Shown here one piece after another: positions 8,290 to 16,721 of a DNA stretch of 33,851 nt. The position numbers were made by a program, and so were the translations under genes. The notes below the pieces were generated by a model that searched no databases, was not told where the DNA came from, and was given only the letters and a program-made list of their open reading frames with translations. Numbering within the stretch: the stretch's first letter is position 1; every line of letters begins with the position of its first letter. This stretch comes from Candidatus Peribacteraceae bacterium (GTDB lineage: Bacteria > Patescibacteriota > Gracilibacteria > Peribacterales > Peribacteraceae). Where the stretch lies: positions 1 through 33,851 of the forward strand of contig JAQTQU010000011.1 in NCBI GenBank assembly GCA_028712095.1, read 5' to 3'.

Positions 8290-9750
8290 TCAGAATATCT
8301 CTGCGGCGGCATCGGCCAGGTTGACGACGTTCTCCTTCGCATCCGGTTTGTTCTGATCTTTCTCGAGCACGCATTCGAGCCTGAGTGACCGTCTGAAGAT
8401 TTTGTGCATCACCTGTTCGATCGTCCGGCTGGCTTCGGTTGCCGCGACTTTGTCACGATGAAACGCCGAAGTGAACCCCACGGTCACCGTTGCGCCTTCC
8501 ACGCGCTGCAGTTCACCGTTCTTGAGCGACATGCGCACAGAGGCCGGCACCGTCCCCTCCAGAATCTGCTCCCACGCAGCGGTGATGTTCTCGCGCGTTG
8601 CCTCCGGCGCTTCGATTTCGGCTGTCGAGAGGGGAGATTCCTCTTTCTCCTGCCTGCCTGCCGCAGCGGATGACGGGAGTTCCTCTTTCGCCTTCTTCTC
8701 CACCTTCTCCGTCGCTGTGACCGGCAGGATATCGGATCGGCCTTTTGCCGCCGGGGCGCAGAGGGTGAGCAGAGCAGATTCGACCACGAGTCCGGGTACG
8801 GGCGACAGGCGCATATTCCGGATCGCTTCGAGCAGGATGTCGAGTGCCCGGATGGAATCTTCGATCGGTTTTTTCTGCTCGATACTGCGGTGCAGCTCGG
8901 CACGCACGAGCGCCAGCAGGGAGCGCAGGAAGATGTCGAGCGGCGTGCCGGCCTCCTCCAGCTCGCGCACGGCGCTGAGGAGTGCGGGGGCGTCGTTGTG
9001 CCGGATTGCGACGGCCACAGCTTCGATGTACTCCTGACCGGTGGAACCGATGCGCTGTTCCACATCCTGCACCGTGATTTTGGCAAGCGAGCGCATCTGG
9101 TCCAAGAGCGATATTGCGTCTCTGAGGCCTCCTTCGACGTGCCGGGCAACGAGCCGCAGCGCCTCGCGGTCGACCACGATGTGTTCCTGATCGGCGATGT
9201 ACTGGAGCCGCCGCGTAATGTCCTCCTCCTCAATGGGCCGGAAGGGAAAGCACTGGCAGCGGCTCTGGATGGTGGCGGGGATTTTGTTGAGTTCCGTCGT
9301 GGCGAGGATGAAGTGCGCGTACGCGGGCGGTTCCTCCAGAGTTTTCAGCAGTGCGTTGAAGGCATCTTTGGTGATCATGTGCGCCTCGTCGATGATGTAC
9401 ACCTTGGCTGCGGCCACCACGGGGGAGAACTGGATTTTCTCGATCAGATCGCGCACGTCATCAATGCCGCGATTGCTGGCTGCGTCAATTTCGAGCAGAT
9501 CCACGATGGATCCCTCTTCGATTCCTTTAATGATCTGTCGCCTGAGTGTCTCATCCGTGATGCCGTGCGTCATGATGTGCTTGGCGAGGATGCGCGCGAC
9601 GGATGTCTTGCCCGTACCGCGGCTGCCGGCGAAGAGATAGGCATGCGAAAGTTTGTTCTGCTCCACCGCCTGTTCGAGGGTGGTGACGATGGCATCCTGT
9701 CCTACGACATCCGCGAAGCTTAAGGGCCGGTAGGTACGGTAGAGAGCCAT
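8290..9750 (-). CDS. dnaX: DNA polymerase III subunit gamma/tau
   Basis: The clamp-loader ATPase of the replisome, 486 aa. N-terminal MALYRTYRPLSFADVVGQ, Walker A GSRGTGKTS (42-50), DEAH Walker B (121-124) and ATTELNKIPATIQSRC with the SRC motif (163-165) are all present. Unusually, the four-cysteine zinc site that follows Walker A in most DnaX proteins is absent: the segment reads AKHIMTHGITDETLRRQ with no Cys. Domain III follows, then a low-complexity linker (SSAAAGRQEKEE) and a C-terminal domain (AWEQILEGTVPASVRMSLKN). The total length is short for a tau form. The region before the start carries a TTAGGG-like tract. No obvious slippery site for a gamma form was noticed. Confidence 0.96.
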   Translation of the reverse strand: MALYRTYRPLSFADVVGQDAIVTTLEQAVEQNKLSHAYLFAGSRGTGKTSVARILAKHIMTHGITDETLRRQIIKGIEEGSIVDLLEIDAASNRGIDDVRDLIEKIQFSPVVAAAKVYIIDEAHMITKDAFNALLKTLEEPPAYAHFILATTELNKIPATIQSRCQCFPFRPIEEEDITRRLQYIADQEHIVVDREALRLVARHVEGGLRDAISLLDQMRSLAKITVQDVEQRIGSTGQEYIEAVAVAIRHNDAPALLSAVRELEEAGTPLDIFLRSLLALVRAELHRSIEQKKPIEDSIRALDILLEAIRNMRLSPVPGLVVESALLTLCAPAAKGRSDILPVTATEKVEKKAKEELPSSAAAGRQEKEESPLSTAEIEAPEATRENITAAWEQILEGTVPASVRMSLKNGELQRVEGATVTVGFTSAFHRDKVAATEASRTIEQVMHKIFRRSLRLECVLEKDQNKPDAKENVVNLADAAAEIF

Positions 9751-9751
9751 G

Positions 9752-9776
9752 TTTAGGGTTAGGATTAGGGTTAGGG
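9752..9776. repeat. Telomere-like TTAGGG tract before dnaX
   Basis: The plus strand reads TTTAGGGTTAGGATTAGGGTTAGGG immediately before the dnaX start (dnaX is on the minus strand). The G-rich side is the template strand for dnaX and contains several G runs, so a G-quadruplex is possible. The tract continues more loosely (gggacttaggacag...gactaagga) to about 9813. Confidence 0.8.
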
Positions 9777-9910
9777 CGTAGGGGACTTAGGACAGAGAAC
9801 GCAGGACTAAGGATGAAGGAGAAAGGAGAGTATCATAGCATACGCTCCTCTACTTTTTTTGTTTCCCTTCCTTCCTCTCGTTCCTCTGCATCTTCTGCAT
9901 CCTCTTCCTC

Positions 9911-11722
9911 CTAATTGAACGATGGCGGATCGCCCGTCAACGTGAACATCAGACCCTGTTCTTTGAGTTTCTTCGCGCCGCGCTTCAGCACCCAGTTCAC
10001 ATTTTTAACGAGACTCTCCTGCTGTTCGTACGGCACGTCCGTGGGGATGAGCGTGGTCCAGTAGCGGAAGGCGTGGTTGTTCTTGCGGGTTTCCAGTACC
10101 GAGAGGAAGTGCTGATGAGTGTTCGGGGGCATGTGAATGATGGTGGGAGCCCACTCCCCCTCGTCGTACCGGCGCACGGCGGGGTCATGCTGCTTGTCCG
10201 TCACGACGCCCAGCTTCACGTTATCGAGCCCCTTCTTCCTGTGCTTGCCCTCCCTGGCGAGCGTCTGCGTTTCTGAGGTTGCCTGCTGTTCGAGTTTTTT
10301 CTCGCGATCGTCCGTGAGGTACCCGTGCTCACGGCACCAGATGCGGTTGTAGGTGCAGGCAGCGATCGCCCCCAGCGTATCAGGATCGTTCATGGCGGAG
10401 AGGTAGAGGGGTTTCAGAGGGGTGGGAATCTGATCGTATGCCATCCGCATCTGCTCCAGCGTTTCGCGGGCATTCTTCATCGGTTGCTGATCTTTTTGCT
10501 CTTTCGTGCGGAATTCCTTCAGGTAGCGTTCCATGGAGTCGAGTTCGAAGCGGTCGCGTTCCACTCCCTTGCCCTGTTCGCAGAGTGTGCGAGCCTGCCC
10601 GAGCAACTCTTCTGCTTCTTGCCATTCCTTGGTGTCGAGTGCGTGGCGGATGCCCAGCTTGATATTCTCCATCTCGCGCGGGGACGGTGCCTCGGCGAGG
10701 TTCAGACGCTGTTTCGCCTGTTCGACGTAGCTCTTGCGCTGGTTGAGTGTGAGGGTCAGGAATTTGGCCGGCGTGACGCGATTGAAACCCTGCGGAGTGT
10801 TCTTTCCCATTTTGCTTTCAACGAGATCGTAGGCCACGCGCGTCCGGATACAATTTGCTACGTACGCTCGCAGATCCACTTCGATGTACTTCTCCAGTTC
10901 CTTTGGCGGTTTCACGAGGACGCGTTCCTCCAGCCAGCGCATGGCTTTCGCTTCGTTCACGGCTTTGGCGTAGATCGCTTTCCCGATTTCATTCTTGGCT
11001 TTTGCAGTGAGTTCTTCTTTTCCTTTCTTCATTTCCTTCGAATCTTTTTTGTCGAATGTTTTGAGAAGGGCAAGTGCATTGTCCAGACGCCAGCGGCGCT
11101 CGGGATACTTCAACTTGCCGCTCATGAAGGCCGGGTCGTGCACCGCCGTGAGCATTGAGTGCGCTTTGATTTCGGCATCGGTGATACCCAATTCCTTTTC
11201 GCGCTTCCGCATCTCTTTGTAGTCTTGTGCGATTGTTTTCCAATTCCGCTCATAGGCGCGCAGCGTGTGCGCATCGGTGTCGGTTTCTTTGCCTGTAATG
11301 AATTCTTTTTTCTCCTTCCATGTTCCCTCTTTCATCCGCGCGCGCCATTCCGCCGCTTTTTCCGGAAGTATCCATTTGTTGCGTTCGGCCCGGTCGATGA
11401 TGGCGCCGGCGATCCTGGTCTGACGGATGAATTCCTGCGCGTAGTGTCCGCCTATATCCCGCACGATTTGTGTTTTCTCTTCCTCCGTTTCACCGTTGAG
11501 GAGTTGCTCTTCCATGGCGTTCATCCATTCCTCCACGTCCTGCTGCGTCATGGCGGAGCTGGCGTCGTTCACGCAGGTTTCCAGCTGGTCGCGGCAGTGG
11601 GAACGGATGCTGTCGCGGATGCGGACGGCTCGCTCGCGTTCCGCTTCGCTTTCCCAACCCGTTTCCTCCTGTGTGTCGGGGGTCGCCAAGCTGCCGATGC
11701 CCTGTATCGCCGAGAGCGCCAT
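9911..11722 (-). CDS. Conserved-looking 603-aa helical protein of unknown function
   Basis: I do not recognise the family. The protein is long, strongly charged and predicted mostly helical, with many Glu/Lys/Arg/Gln. There is no signal peptide, membrane segment or P-loop. Landmarks are a central stretch around VDLRAYVANCIRTRVAYDLV, and a C-terminal, less charged part with THQHFLSVLETRKNN and FRYWTTLIPTDVPYEQQ that looks like a folded domain. The track start at 11995 overlaps dcd on the other strand. I chose ATG 11722 because TAGAAT lies eight bases upstream on this strand, a spacing used by other genes here, and it leaves a divergent promoter region shared with dcd. Coding is supported by length and amino-acid composition. 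Confidence 0.72.
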   Translation of the reverse strand: MALSAIQGIGSLATPDTQEETGWESEAERERAVRIRDSIRSHCRDQLETCVNDASSAMTQQDVEEWMNAMEEQLLNGETEEEKTQIVRDIGGHYAQEFIRQTRIAGAIIDRAERNKWILPEKAAEWRARMKEGTWKEKKEFITGKETDTDAHTLRAYERNWKTIAQDYKEMRKREKELGITDAEIKAHSMLTAVHDPAFMSGKLKYPERRWRLDNALALLKTFDKKDSKEMKKGKEELTAKAKNEIGKAIYAKAVNEAKAMRWLEERVLVKPPKELEKYIEVDLRAYVANCIRTRVAYDLVESKMGKNTPQGFNRVTPAKFLTLTLNQRKSYVEQAKQRLNLAEAPSPREMENIKLGIRHALDTKEWQEAEELLGQARTLCEQGKGVERDRFELDSMERYLKEFRTKEQKDQQPMKNARETLEQMRMAYDQIPTPLKPLYLSAMNDPDTLGAIAACTYNRIWCREHGYLTDDREKKLEQQATSETQTLAREGKHRKKGLDNVKLGVVTDKQHDPAVRRYDEGEWAPTIIHMPPNTHQHFLSVLETRKNNHAFRYWTTLIPTDVPYEQQESLVKNVNWVLKRGAKKLKEQGLMFTLTGDPPSFN

Positions 11723-11806
11723 GCAGTTCCATTCTACCGTTGATGCGATGTTCCGCGGAGAAAAACGGTCGTTTTCTGCAAGGATTATGTGGTAGTCTGG
11801 GCGTCC

Positions 11807-12394
11807 ATGATCTTGTCCGATCGCGACATCAAAGAAGTCATCGCATCCGGCCGCGTGCGGGTCACGTCTCCCAAGCGAGAGGTGACTGAACATATCCATG
11901 CAAGCTCCATGGATCTGCACCTCGGGTCCGTCTTCAAGATCTACGAGCACAGCAGGTTTGCCGTGCTGGATCCCAAAAAGCCAGAGAGTTTTCACGGCAA
12001 TACGCGGACGATCGAAGTGCAGGAAGGGGAGTCATTCATCGTCCAGCCGGGCGAATTCATCCTCGGCGTGACCGAAGAGACGCTCACGGTGCCGGATGAC
12101 CTCGTGGTGCGGGTGGAGGGGCGCAGTTCCCTCGGCCGTCTCGGTATCATCATCCACTCCACGGCGGGGTTTGTGGATCCCGGCTTCTCGGGCACGATCA
12201 CGCTCGAAATCAGTAACTTGAACCGGCTCCCGGTCGCGCTCTACCCGGGCATGCGCGTGTGCCAGCTGGCGTTCGAAACAATGACGAGCCCAGCCGAACA
12301 GCCATATAACGTGAAGCCGTTCAGTAAGTATCAGGGGCAGTCGTTGCCCGAAGAGAGCCGTCTGGCGATGGATCCGGAATTTGCTTCGCAGTGA
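11807..12394 (+). CDS. dcd: dCTP deaminase
   Basis: The enzyme deaminates dCTP to dUTP (bifunctional forms go to dUMP) for thymidylate synthesis. The 195-aa product starts MILSDRDI, the usual beginning of Dcd. It has SSMDLHLG, VRVEGRSSLGRLGI and the catalytic region HSTAGFVDPGFSGTITLE with the conserved Glu, then YPGMRVCQLAFE. ATG 11807 was chosen over the track start at 11789 for this reason; TAGTCT lies eight bases before it. The gene is divergent from the 603-aa unknown. I cannot tell the mono- from the bifunctional form by eye. Confidence 0.95.
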   Translation: MILSDRDIKEVIASGRVRVTSPKREVTEHIHASSMDLHLGSVFKIYEHSRFAVLDPKKPESFHGNTRTIEVQEGESFIVQPGEFILGVTEETLTVPDDLVVRVEGRSSLGRLGIIIHSTAGFVDPGFSGTITLEISNLNRLPVALYPGMRVCQLAFETMTSPAEQPYNVKPFSKYQGQSLPEESRLAMDPEFASQ

Positions 12395-12434
12395 AACTAA
12401 CAGGGCAGTTCGACTCGCTTCGCTCGCTCACTGT

Positions 12435-12513
12435 CATTCGATTCGGCGAAGAGAATGGCCCGAGGCCGAAGGCCGAGGACCATGAGTGAGGCGCGAAGCA
12501 CCGAATCGAATGG
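12435..12513. repeat. Inverted repeat abutting the tRNA 3' end
   Basis: CATTCGATTCGG (12435-12446) and CCGAATCGAATG (12501-12512) are perfect 12-base arms. The inner part (GGCCCGAGGCCGAAGGCCGAGG) is itself partly self-complementary. The right arm overlaps the encoded CCA of the minus-strand tRNA, so the hairpin forms directly downstream of the tRNA and may act as its terminator or processing signal. It shares TTCGACTCGCTTCGCTC words with the palindromic repeats. Confidence 0.75.
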
Positions 12514-12586
12514 TGGGCGGTATAGGAGTTGAACCTACGACCTTCCGGATGTGAACCGGACGCTCTAACCACTGAGCTAACCGCCC
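12511..12586 (-). tRNA. tRNA-Val (anticodon CAC)
   Basis: The minus strand reads GGGCGGTTAGCTCAGTGGTT... and ends in ACCGCCCACCA. The acceptor stem GGGCGGT/ACCGCCC is perfect, D-arm and T-arm (GGTTCAACTCC) are typical, and the anticodon arm is TCCGG-TTCACAT-CCGGA with CAC at positions 34-36. CCA is encoded. A TAGTCT box lies 22 bases upstream on this strand (12609-12614) and could be its -10. It reads the GUG valine codon. Confidence 0.95.
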
Positions 12587-12637
12587 GAGAATGCGAGAGA
12601 ACGGAAGAAGACTATCATTCACCCGACTTTACAGGAA

Positions 12638-12764
12638 GCCTTGGTCGTAAACTCGGGGAGGAATGCGGAATAGCGTTCCGGTGTTGCGTTCCTGCTTCGC
12701 CGGGTTCCGCAAGAGATCGCCGCAGGTGTATCCAAGAGATGCCTTGGTAGTAGACCTAGGGAAC
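12638..12764. repeat. Imperfect direct repeat between tRNA-Val and the ABC exporter
   Basis: GCCTTGGTCGTAAACTCGGGG (from 12638) and GCCTTGGTAGTAGACCTAGGG (from 12741) are related 21-24-base copies about 100 bases apart. ACCTAG and CTAGGT arms follow closer to the gene. This lies in a 236-base gap with no gene. The role is unknown; it could be a regulatory site or repeat debris. Confidence 0.45.
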
Positions 12765-12822
12765 TTCATTTTCGTCTCTTTCTAGGTAACGTGTAGTCGA
12801 AAAGTTCGTTTTACATATCAGT

Positions 12823-14589
12823 ATGCCGAAGATCCGCCACCGTGACGTGCTCGCGTTCGTGACGCGCTACGCCCGCATCCATGCGTGGGCTCTCGTGCTG
12901 GTGGTGTCGCTCTCGGTCGTTTCGACGGGTTTTTTCCTGCTCCAGCCGTTCTTCTACCGTGAAGCGATCGATGCCATCGCCTCCGCTGCTCAGCCTGATC
13001 CTGCGGTATTCCGCTTCGCGCTCTGGCAATTCGTGATCGGGGTGGGTGTGGCCATGGCGGCATTCGGCATTGAGCAGGTCGGGGGGCTCCTGCTCGGCAA
13101 GGTCGAAACGAAAGTGATGCGTCGCGCCCATGCCGATGTGTTCGCGATCGTGCAACGGCACGCGATGGGATTTCATGCGAGTCAGTTCGCCGGTTCCACG
13201 TCGCGCAAGATCACGCGAGGCACCGATGCCATCGAAGGGATTCTCGACAAGATATTTCTCAATTTCCTTCCCACGATCATTCTCATGATCGGCTTTATGG
13301 TGGTGCTCTCGCTCCTTGCACTACCAATCGCACTGGCGATGTTTCTGGGCATGATCGTCTATGCAGCGTTTTCTGTCGGGATGAATTTGTCGCTCACACG
13401 TATGTATAACTGGGTGGATTCGCAGGATACGCGTGTGACGGGCAACCTCGTGGATGCGATTTCGTCCAATGCCCTCGTGAAGTCTTTTGCCGCGGAGCCG
13501 CGGGAGGACCAGCGTCACGGTTCATTGCTGCAGGAGTGGGAGCGACGCCAGTGGCTGGCGTGGGTGGCTTCGACGGGCGTCACACTCGTGCAGTACATCT
13601 TGCTCCTTCTCATTGAGCTGGTCGTTTTCGTGCTGGCGGTGTGGCTGTGGTACAGAGGTGAATTCACTCCCGGAGGATTCATCATCCTCATCTTCTACAT
13701 GGGGCAGCTGTGGGGACGACTGTGGGATTTCGGGCGGAATGTGCGCGAGTACATCCGGTCCGTTTCGCGCGGGGAGGAGATGGTGGAGGTCGCTCTGAAG
13801 CCGCTGGGCGTCCGCGATGCACCGCATGCGCGCCCGCTCGTTGTCCGGACGGGAGCAGTGCGGTTCGAGAACGTCCTTTTCCAGTACGAGCAGGCGAGCC
13901 AACCTGTGTTTGAACAGTTCTCTGTCGCTATTCGTCCCGGGGAGCGCATCGCGCTCGTCGGCCATTCCGGCGGCGGCAAGAGCACCTTCGTGAAGTTGCT
14001 TATGCGCCTGTACGACGTACAGGAGGGACGCATTCTCATTGACGATCAGCACATCACCGATGTCACGCAGGAGAGTCTGCGGAATGCCGTCGCGCTCGTT
14101 CCGCAGGATCCCGTACTCTTCCATCGTTCCATTGCCGAGAACATCGCGTACGGCAGTCCCGGTGCTTCGCGGGAGCAGATTGAGCGTGCCGCCCGTCTTG
14201 CGCACGCACATGAATTTATCTCTGTCCTCCCTAAGGGATACGAGACACTGGTGGGGGAGCGCGGCGTGAAGCTCTCGGGCGGGGAACGTCAGCGCGTGGC
14301 CATTGCCCGTGCGCTTCTGGCCGACAAGCCGATTCTCGTGCTTGACGAGGCGACGAGCAGCCTCGATTCACTCTCTGAACAGTACATTCAGGAGGCGCTT
14401 GCCCGGCTCATGAAGGGCCGCACGAGCATCGTCATCGCGCACCGTCTCTCGACGATCAAACAGGCGGATCGCATTCTGGTCATCGACCGCGGCCAGATCT
14501 TGGAGGAGGGAACACATGCTGCACTTCTCGCGAAAGAGGGCGGAATCTACCGGCACCTCTTTGAATTGCAGGCCGGGGGATTCATCTGA
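12823..14589 (+). CDS. ABC exporter, fused membrane domain and ATPase
   Basis: A 588-aa half-transporter of the type IV (MsbA/multidrug) exporter group. The N-terminal half has about six membrane helices (e.g. ALVLVVSLSVVSTGFFLL; FLPTIILMIGFMVVLSLLAL; YILLLLIELVVFVLAVWLWY). The C-terminal half has Walker A GHSGGGKST (about 380-388), ABC signature LSGGERQRVAIARALL (about 484), Walker B ILVLDEATSSLD and H-loop IVIAHRLSTI. It should work as a homodimer exporting lipid, peptide or drug; the substrate cannot be read. No partner half-transporter is adjacent. The ATG at 12823 is preceded by an AT-rich TTACAT six bases upstream. Confidence 0.93.
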   Translation: MPKIRHRDVLAFVTRYARIHAWALVLVVSLSVVSTGFFLLQPFFYREAIDAIASAAQPDPAVFRFALWQFVIGVGVAMAAFGIEQVGGLLLGKVETKVMRRAHADVFAIVQRHAMGFHASQFAGSTSRKITRGTDAIEGILDKIFLNFLPTIILMIGFMVVLSLLALPIALAMFLGMIVYAAFSVGMNLSLTRMYNWVDSQDTRVTGNLVDAISSNALVKSFAAEPREDQRHGSLLQEWERRQWLAWVASTGVTLVQYILLLLIELVVFVLAVWLWYRGEFTPGGFIILIFYMGQLWGRLWDFGRNVREYIRSVSRGEEMVEVALKPLGVRDAPHARPLVVRTGAVRFENVLFQYEQASQPVFEQFSVAIRPGERIALVGHSGGGKSTFVKLLMRLYDVQEGRILIDDQHITDVTQESLRNAVALVPQDPVLFHRSIAENIAYGSPGASREQIERAARLAHAHEFISVLPKGYETLVGERGVKLSGGERQRVAIARALLADKPILVLDEATSSLDSLSEQYIQEALARLMKGRTSIVIAHRLSTIKQADRILVIDRGQILEEGTHAALLAKEGGIYRHLFELQAGGFI

Positions 14590-14593
14590 GCGC

Positions 14594-14680
14594 GGAAGGC
14601 AAACCTTCAGCCTTCGCCCAGCCTTCGCTTCGGCTACGGCCGGCAGGCAAGGCTACGGCCGACAAGCCGGTTTTCCTTCC
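14594..14680. repeat. Palindromic repeat after the ABC exporter gene
   Basis: GGAAGGCAAACC (14594-14605) pairs with GGTTTTCCTTCC (14669-14680) with one mismatch. Between them lie GGCTACGGCCGGCAGGCAA and further GCTACGGCC copies. The element begins five bases after the exporter stop and may serve as a terminator. The inner words match the insertion in the TraD-like gene. Confidence 0.7.
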
Positions 14681-14811
14681 ACGAACCATCCTTTCCCTCA
14701 AAGGTGTCGCTCCAGCGCCTGGGCCCGGCGGAGCCACCCAGCGCTTCGTGACAACAATTGAGTATCCGAACCGGGTACGCGTTGATACACTCCTTCTGTC
14801 TCTCAGACGGT

Positions 14812-15774
14812 ATGAATCTCTTTGCGCCCCTCACCCTCCTCGCCGACGCGCTCACGTACCGCATTTTCGCGATGATCCCCGAAACGCACAGCGCCGACGC
14901 CGTGCATTTCTTCATCGAAGACACGCTCAAGATTTTTCTGCTGCTCCTCGTCATCATTTACGCGGTCTCGGTCATCCGTACGTTCATTCCTCCGGAAAGA
15001 ATCCGTTCTCTGCTTTCACGTCGTCATCGTGTCACCGGTCATGTGCTCGCCGGATGCATCGGGGTCGTGACGCCCTTCTGCACCTGCAGCGCCATTCCGT
15101 TGTTTCTTGGATTCATTGAGGCCGGCGTTCCGCTGGGAGTGACATTTACTTTTCTCATCGCGTCCCCCATGGTGAATGAGGTGGCCCTGGCTCTTTTGCT
15201 TGCCACGTTCGGTTTCAGAGTGGCGCTGCTGTATGTGCTGAGCGGCCTGATCATTGCCGTTGTTTCGGGCATGGTCATCGGTGCTCTGCATCTCGAGCAT
15301 CTGGTGGATCGCGGGAAAGAGGATCAAGGATGCGGGTGCGGGAAATCACACCCCGATACGTGGCCGAAACGACTGGCGTTTGCCGCCCGGTACACACGCA
15401 TGATTTTGAAGCGCGTATGGTGGATCGTACTGCTCGGCATCGGTGTCGGCGCATGGATGCACGGCTACGTTCCCGAAGATTTCCTTGCGCGCTTTGCGGG
15501 AGCGGACCGCTGGTACGCCGTGCCGTTTGCCGTGCTGTTGGGTATTCCTCTCTACGCGAATGCGGCGGGCATTCTGCCTCTGGTTTCGGTTCTCACGGAA
15601 AAAGGCGTTGCTCTGGGCACGACGCTCGCGTTCATGATGTCGGTGACGGGGCTTTCGCTTCCGGAATTCCTCATTCTGCGCCGGGTGATGCGGACCAAGC
15701 TCATTGTACTATTCGTGCTCACCGTTGGCCTGGGTATTCTGTTCACAGGATTTCTCTTCAATTCGGTGCTCTAG
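14812..15774 (+). CDS. ArsP/YraQ-like permease
   Basis: A 320-aa membrane protein with about eight helices in two halves. The hallmark TPFCTCSAIPLFLGF and the matching second-half motif GIPLYANAAGILPLVSVL identify the permease family (PF03773) that includes ArsP, an organoarsenical exporter, and uncharacterised YraQ proteins. A cytoplasmic-loop GCGCGK adds three cysteines to the CTC pair. I chose ATG 14812; the track start is a TTG 18 codons upstream in non-hydrophobic sequence. TGATACACT about 20 bases before the ATG may be an extended -10. It heads a four-gene unit with a CPHC thioredoxin-like protein and a CPVC membrane protein, hinting at thiol, metal(loid) or redox transport. Substrate is not determinable. 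Confidence 0.85.
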   Translation: MNLFAPLTLLADALTYRIFAMIPETHSADAVHFFIEDTLKIFLLLLVIIYAVSVIRTFIPPERIRSLLSRRHRVTGHVLAGCIGVVTPFCTCSAIPLFLGFIEAGVPLGVTFTFLIASPMVNEVALALLLATFGFRVALLYVLSGLIIAVVSGMVIGALHLEHLVDRGKEDQGCGCGKSHPDTWPKRLAFAARYTRMILKRVWWIVLLGIGVGAWMHGYVPEDFLARFAGADRWYAVPFAVLLGIPLYANAAGILPLVSVLTEKGVALGTTLAFMMSVTGLSLPEFLILRRVMRTKLIVLFVLTVGLGILFTGFLFNSVL

Positions 15775-15815
15775 TCCATGGACTTGGCGGTTTTTCCCGC
15801 TAGCCTGTGGGGGCT

Positions 15816-16211
15816 ATGGATTCTGCAGATTTTTCATCTTCCGGTCGTTCCAAAGGATTGTTGAAGCCGGTGATCGGCGGTATTGCCGTGATCGTGTTTC
15901 TCGCTGCCGTGTTTTTCATCGCCCGATCCAGCGGCAGTGCGCTCCCGGGCGGCATGGTGCTCTACTACGGTGACGGGTGTCCGCACTGCGCAAACGTGGA
16001 AGCCTTCGTTCAAGGGAACGATGTCGAATCCAAAGTTTCCTTTTCGCGAAAAGAGGTGTACCTGAACAAGAGCAATGCCCGTGAACTTGCCCGCGTCGCC
16101 AAGCACTGCGGTCTGCCCACCGATTCCATTGCCGTTCCGCTCTTCTGGACGGCAACGCAGTGCCTGACCGGTGACAAAGATATCATTGCGTTTTTCCAGC
16201 AGCAATTATGA
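15816..16211 (+). CDS. Membrane-anchored thioredoxin-like protein with CPHC motif
   Basis: A 131-aa protein with one N-terminal membrane helix (about residues 18-36) and an outward-facing domain beginning MVLYYGDGCPHCANVE. CPHC (about 55-58) is a DsbA/glutaredoxin-type active site and VPLF further on fits the cis-proline loop. The start ATG 15816 is preferred over 15807 because TAGCCT lies nine bases upstream of it. The stop overlaps the start of the next gene (ATGA). It probably reduces or oxidises cysteines in the neighbouring permease or CPVC protein; this is inference from the gene order. Confidence 0.8.
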   Translation: MDSADFSSSGRSKGLLKPVIGGIAVIVFLAAVFFIARSSGSALPGGMVLYYGDGCPHCANVEAFVQGNDVESKVSFSRKEVYLNKSNARELARVAKHCGLPTDSIAVPLFWTATQCLTGDKDIIAFFQQQL

Positions 16212-16717
16212 CCAGATGCCTTCGGCTCCTCCCGTTTGCCGGGTTCCTCTTCTTCGTCGCCGGAAAAGCGTCGGCGGTCTGCCCTGTCTGTACCATTGCG
16301 GTGGGAGTCGGTTTGGGCATCTCGGAGCGGTTGGGGATTGACGATTCCGTTGCCGGACTCTGGATCGGCGGGCTCACTGTTTCGCTCTCTCTGTGGACGC
16401 ATGAGTGGTTTGAGAAGAAGCACATCCGGTTCTTTGCCCGCGACTTCCTTACCGCACTCGGCTATTTCATTCTTGTGGTATTGCCGCTCCCGTACTTCTT
16501 TTCGGACATCATCGGGCATCCCGATCATGTGCTCTGGGGGGTCGACAAGCTCCTGCTTGGCATCGTGATCGGGAGTATTGCATTCTTTCTCGGTGCGGAC
16601 TGGTACCGGCGGATCAAAACGAGGCGCGGGCATGCGCACTTCCCGTTTGAGAAAGTGGTGATGCCGGTGTTCCCGTTGATTCTGCTCAGTCTCTTCTTCT
16701 ACTACGTTACCCTCTGA
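16208..16717 (+). CDS. Small polytopic membrane protein with CPVC motif
   Basis: A 169-aa protein with an N-terminal hydrophobic segment ending SAVCPVC (Cys 25 and 28), followed by about four more helices (AVGVGLGISERL; WIGGLTVSLSLWTHEW; FLTALGYFILVVLPLPYFF; LLLGIVIGSIAFFLGADWY; VFPLILLSLFFYYVTL). The family is unknown to me. Its start overlaps the CPHC gene by four bases, which implies translational coupling. The CxxC at the membrane surface could be a redox partner of the CPHC protein. Confidence 0.75.
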   Translation: MTRCLRLLPFAGFLFFVAGKASAVCPVCTIAVGVGLGISERLGIDDSVAGLWIGGLTVSLSLWTHEWFEKKHIRFFARDFLTALGYFILVVLPLPYFFSDIIGHPDHVLWGVDKLLLGIVIGSIAFFLGADWYRRIKTRRGHAHFPFEKVVMPVFPLILLSLFFYYVTL

Positions 16718-16721
16718 CATC

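Noticed and set aside
8890-9723. 277-aa plus-strand ORF opposite dnaX
   Set aside because: Antisense to the conserved clamp-loader ATPase; His/Val/Gly-rich shadow.
9752-9776. A true telomere or chromosome end
   Set aside because: It is internal, short and degenerate, with ordinary genes on both sides.
10325-11158. 277-aa plus-strand ORF opposite the 603-aa unknown
   Set aside because: Phe/Leu/Arg-rich shadow with no promoter. The minus frame has a better amino-acid balance and a -10 box, although both are of unknown function.
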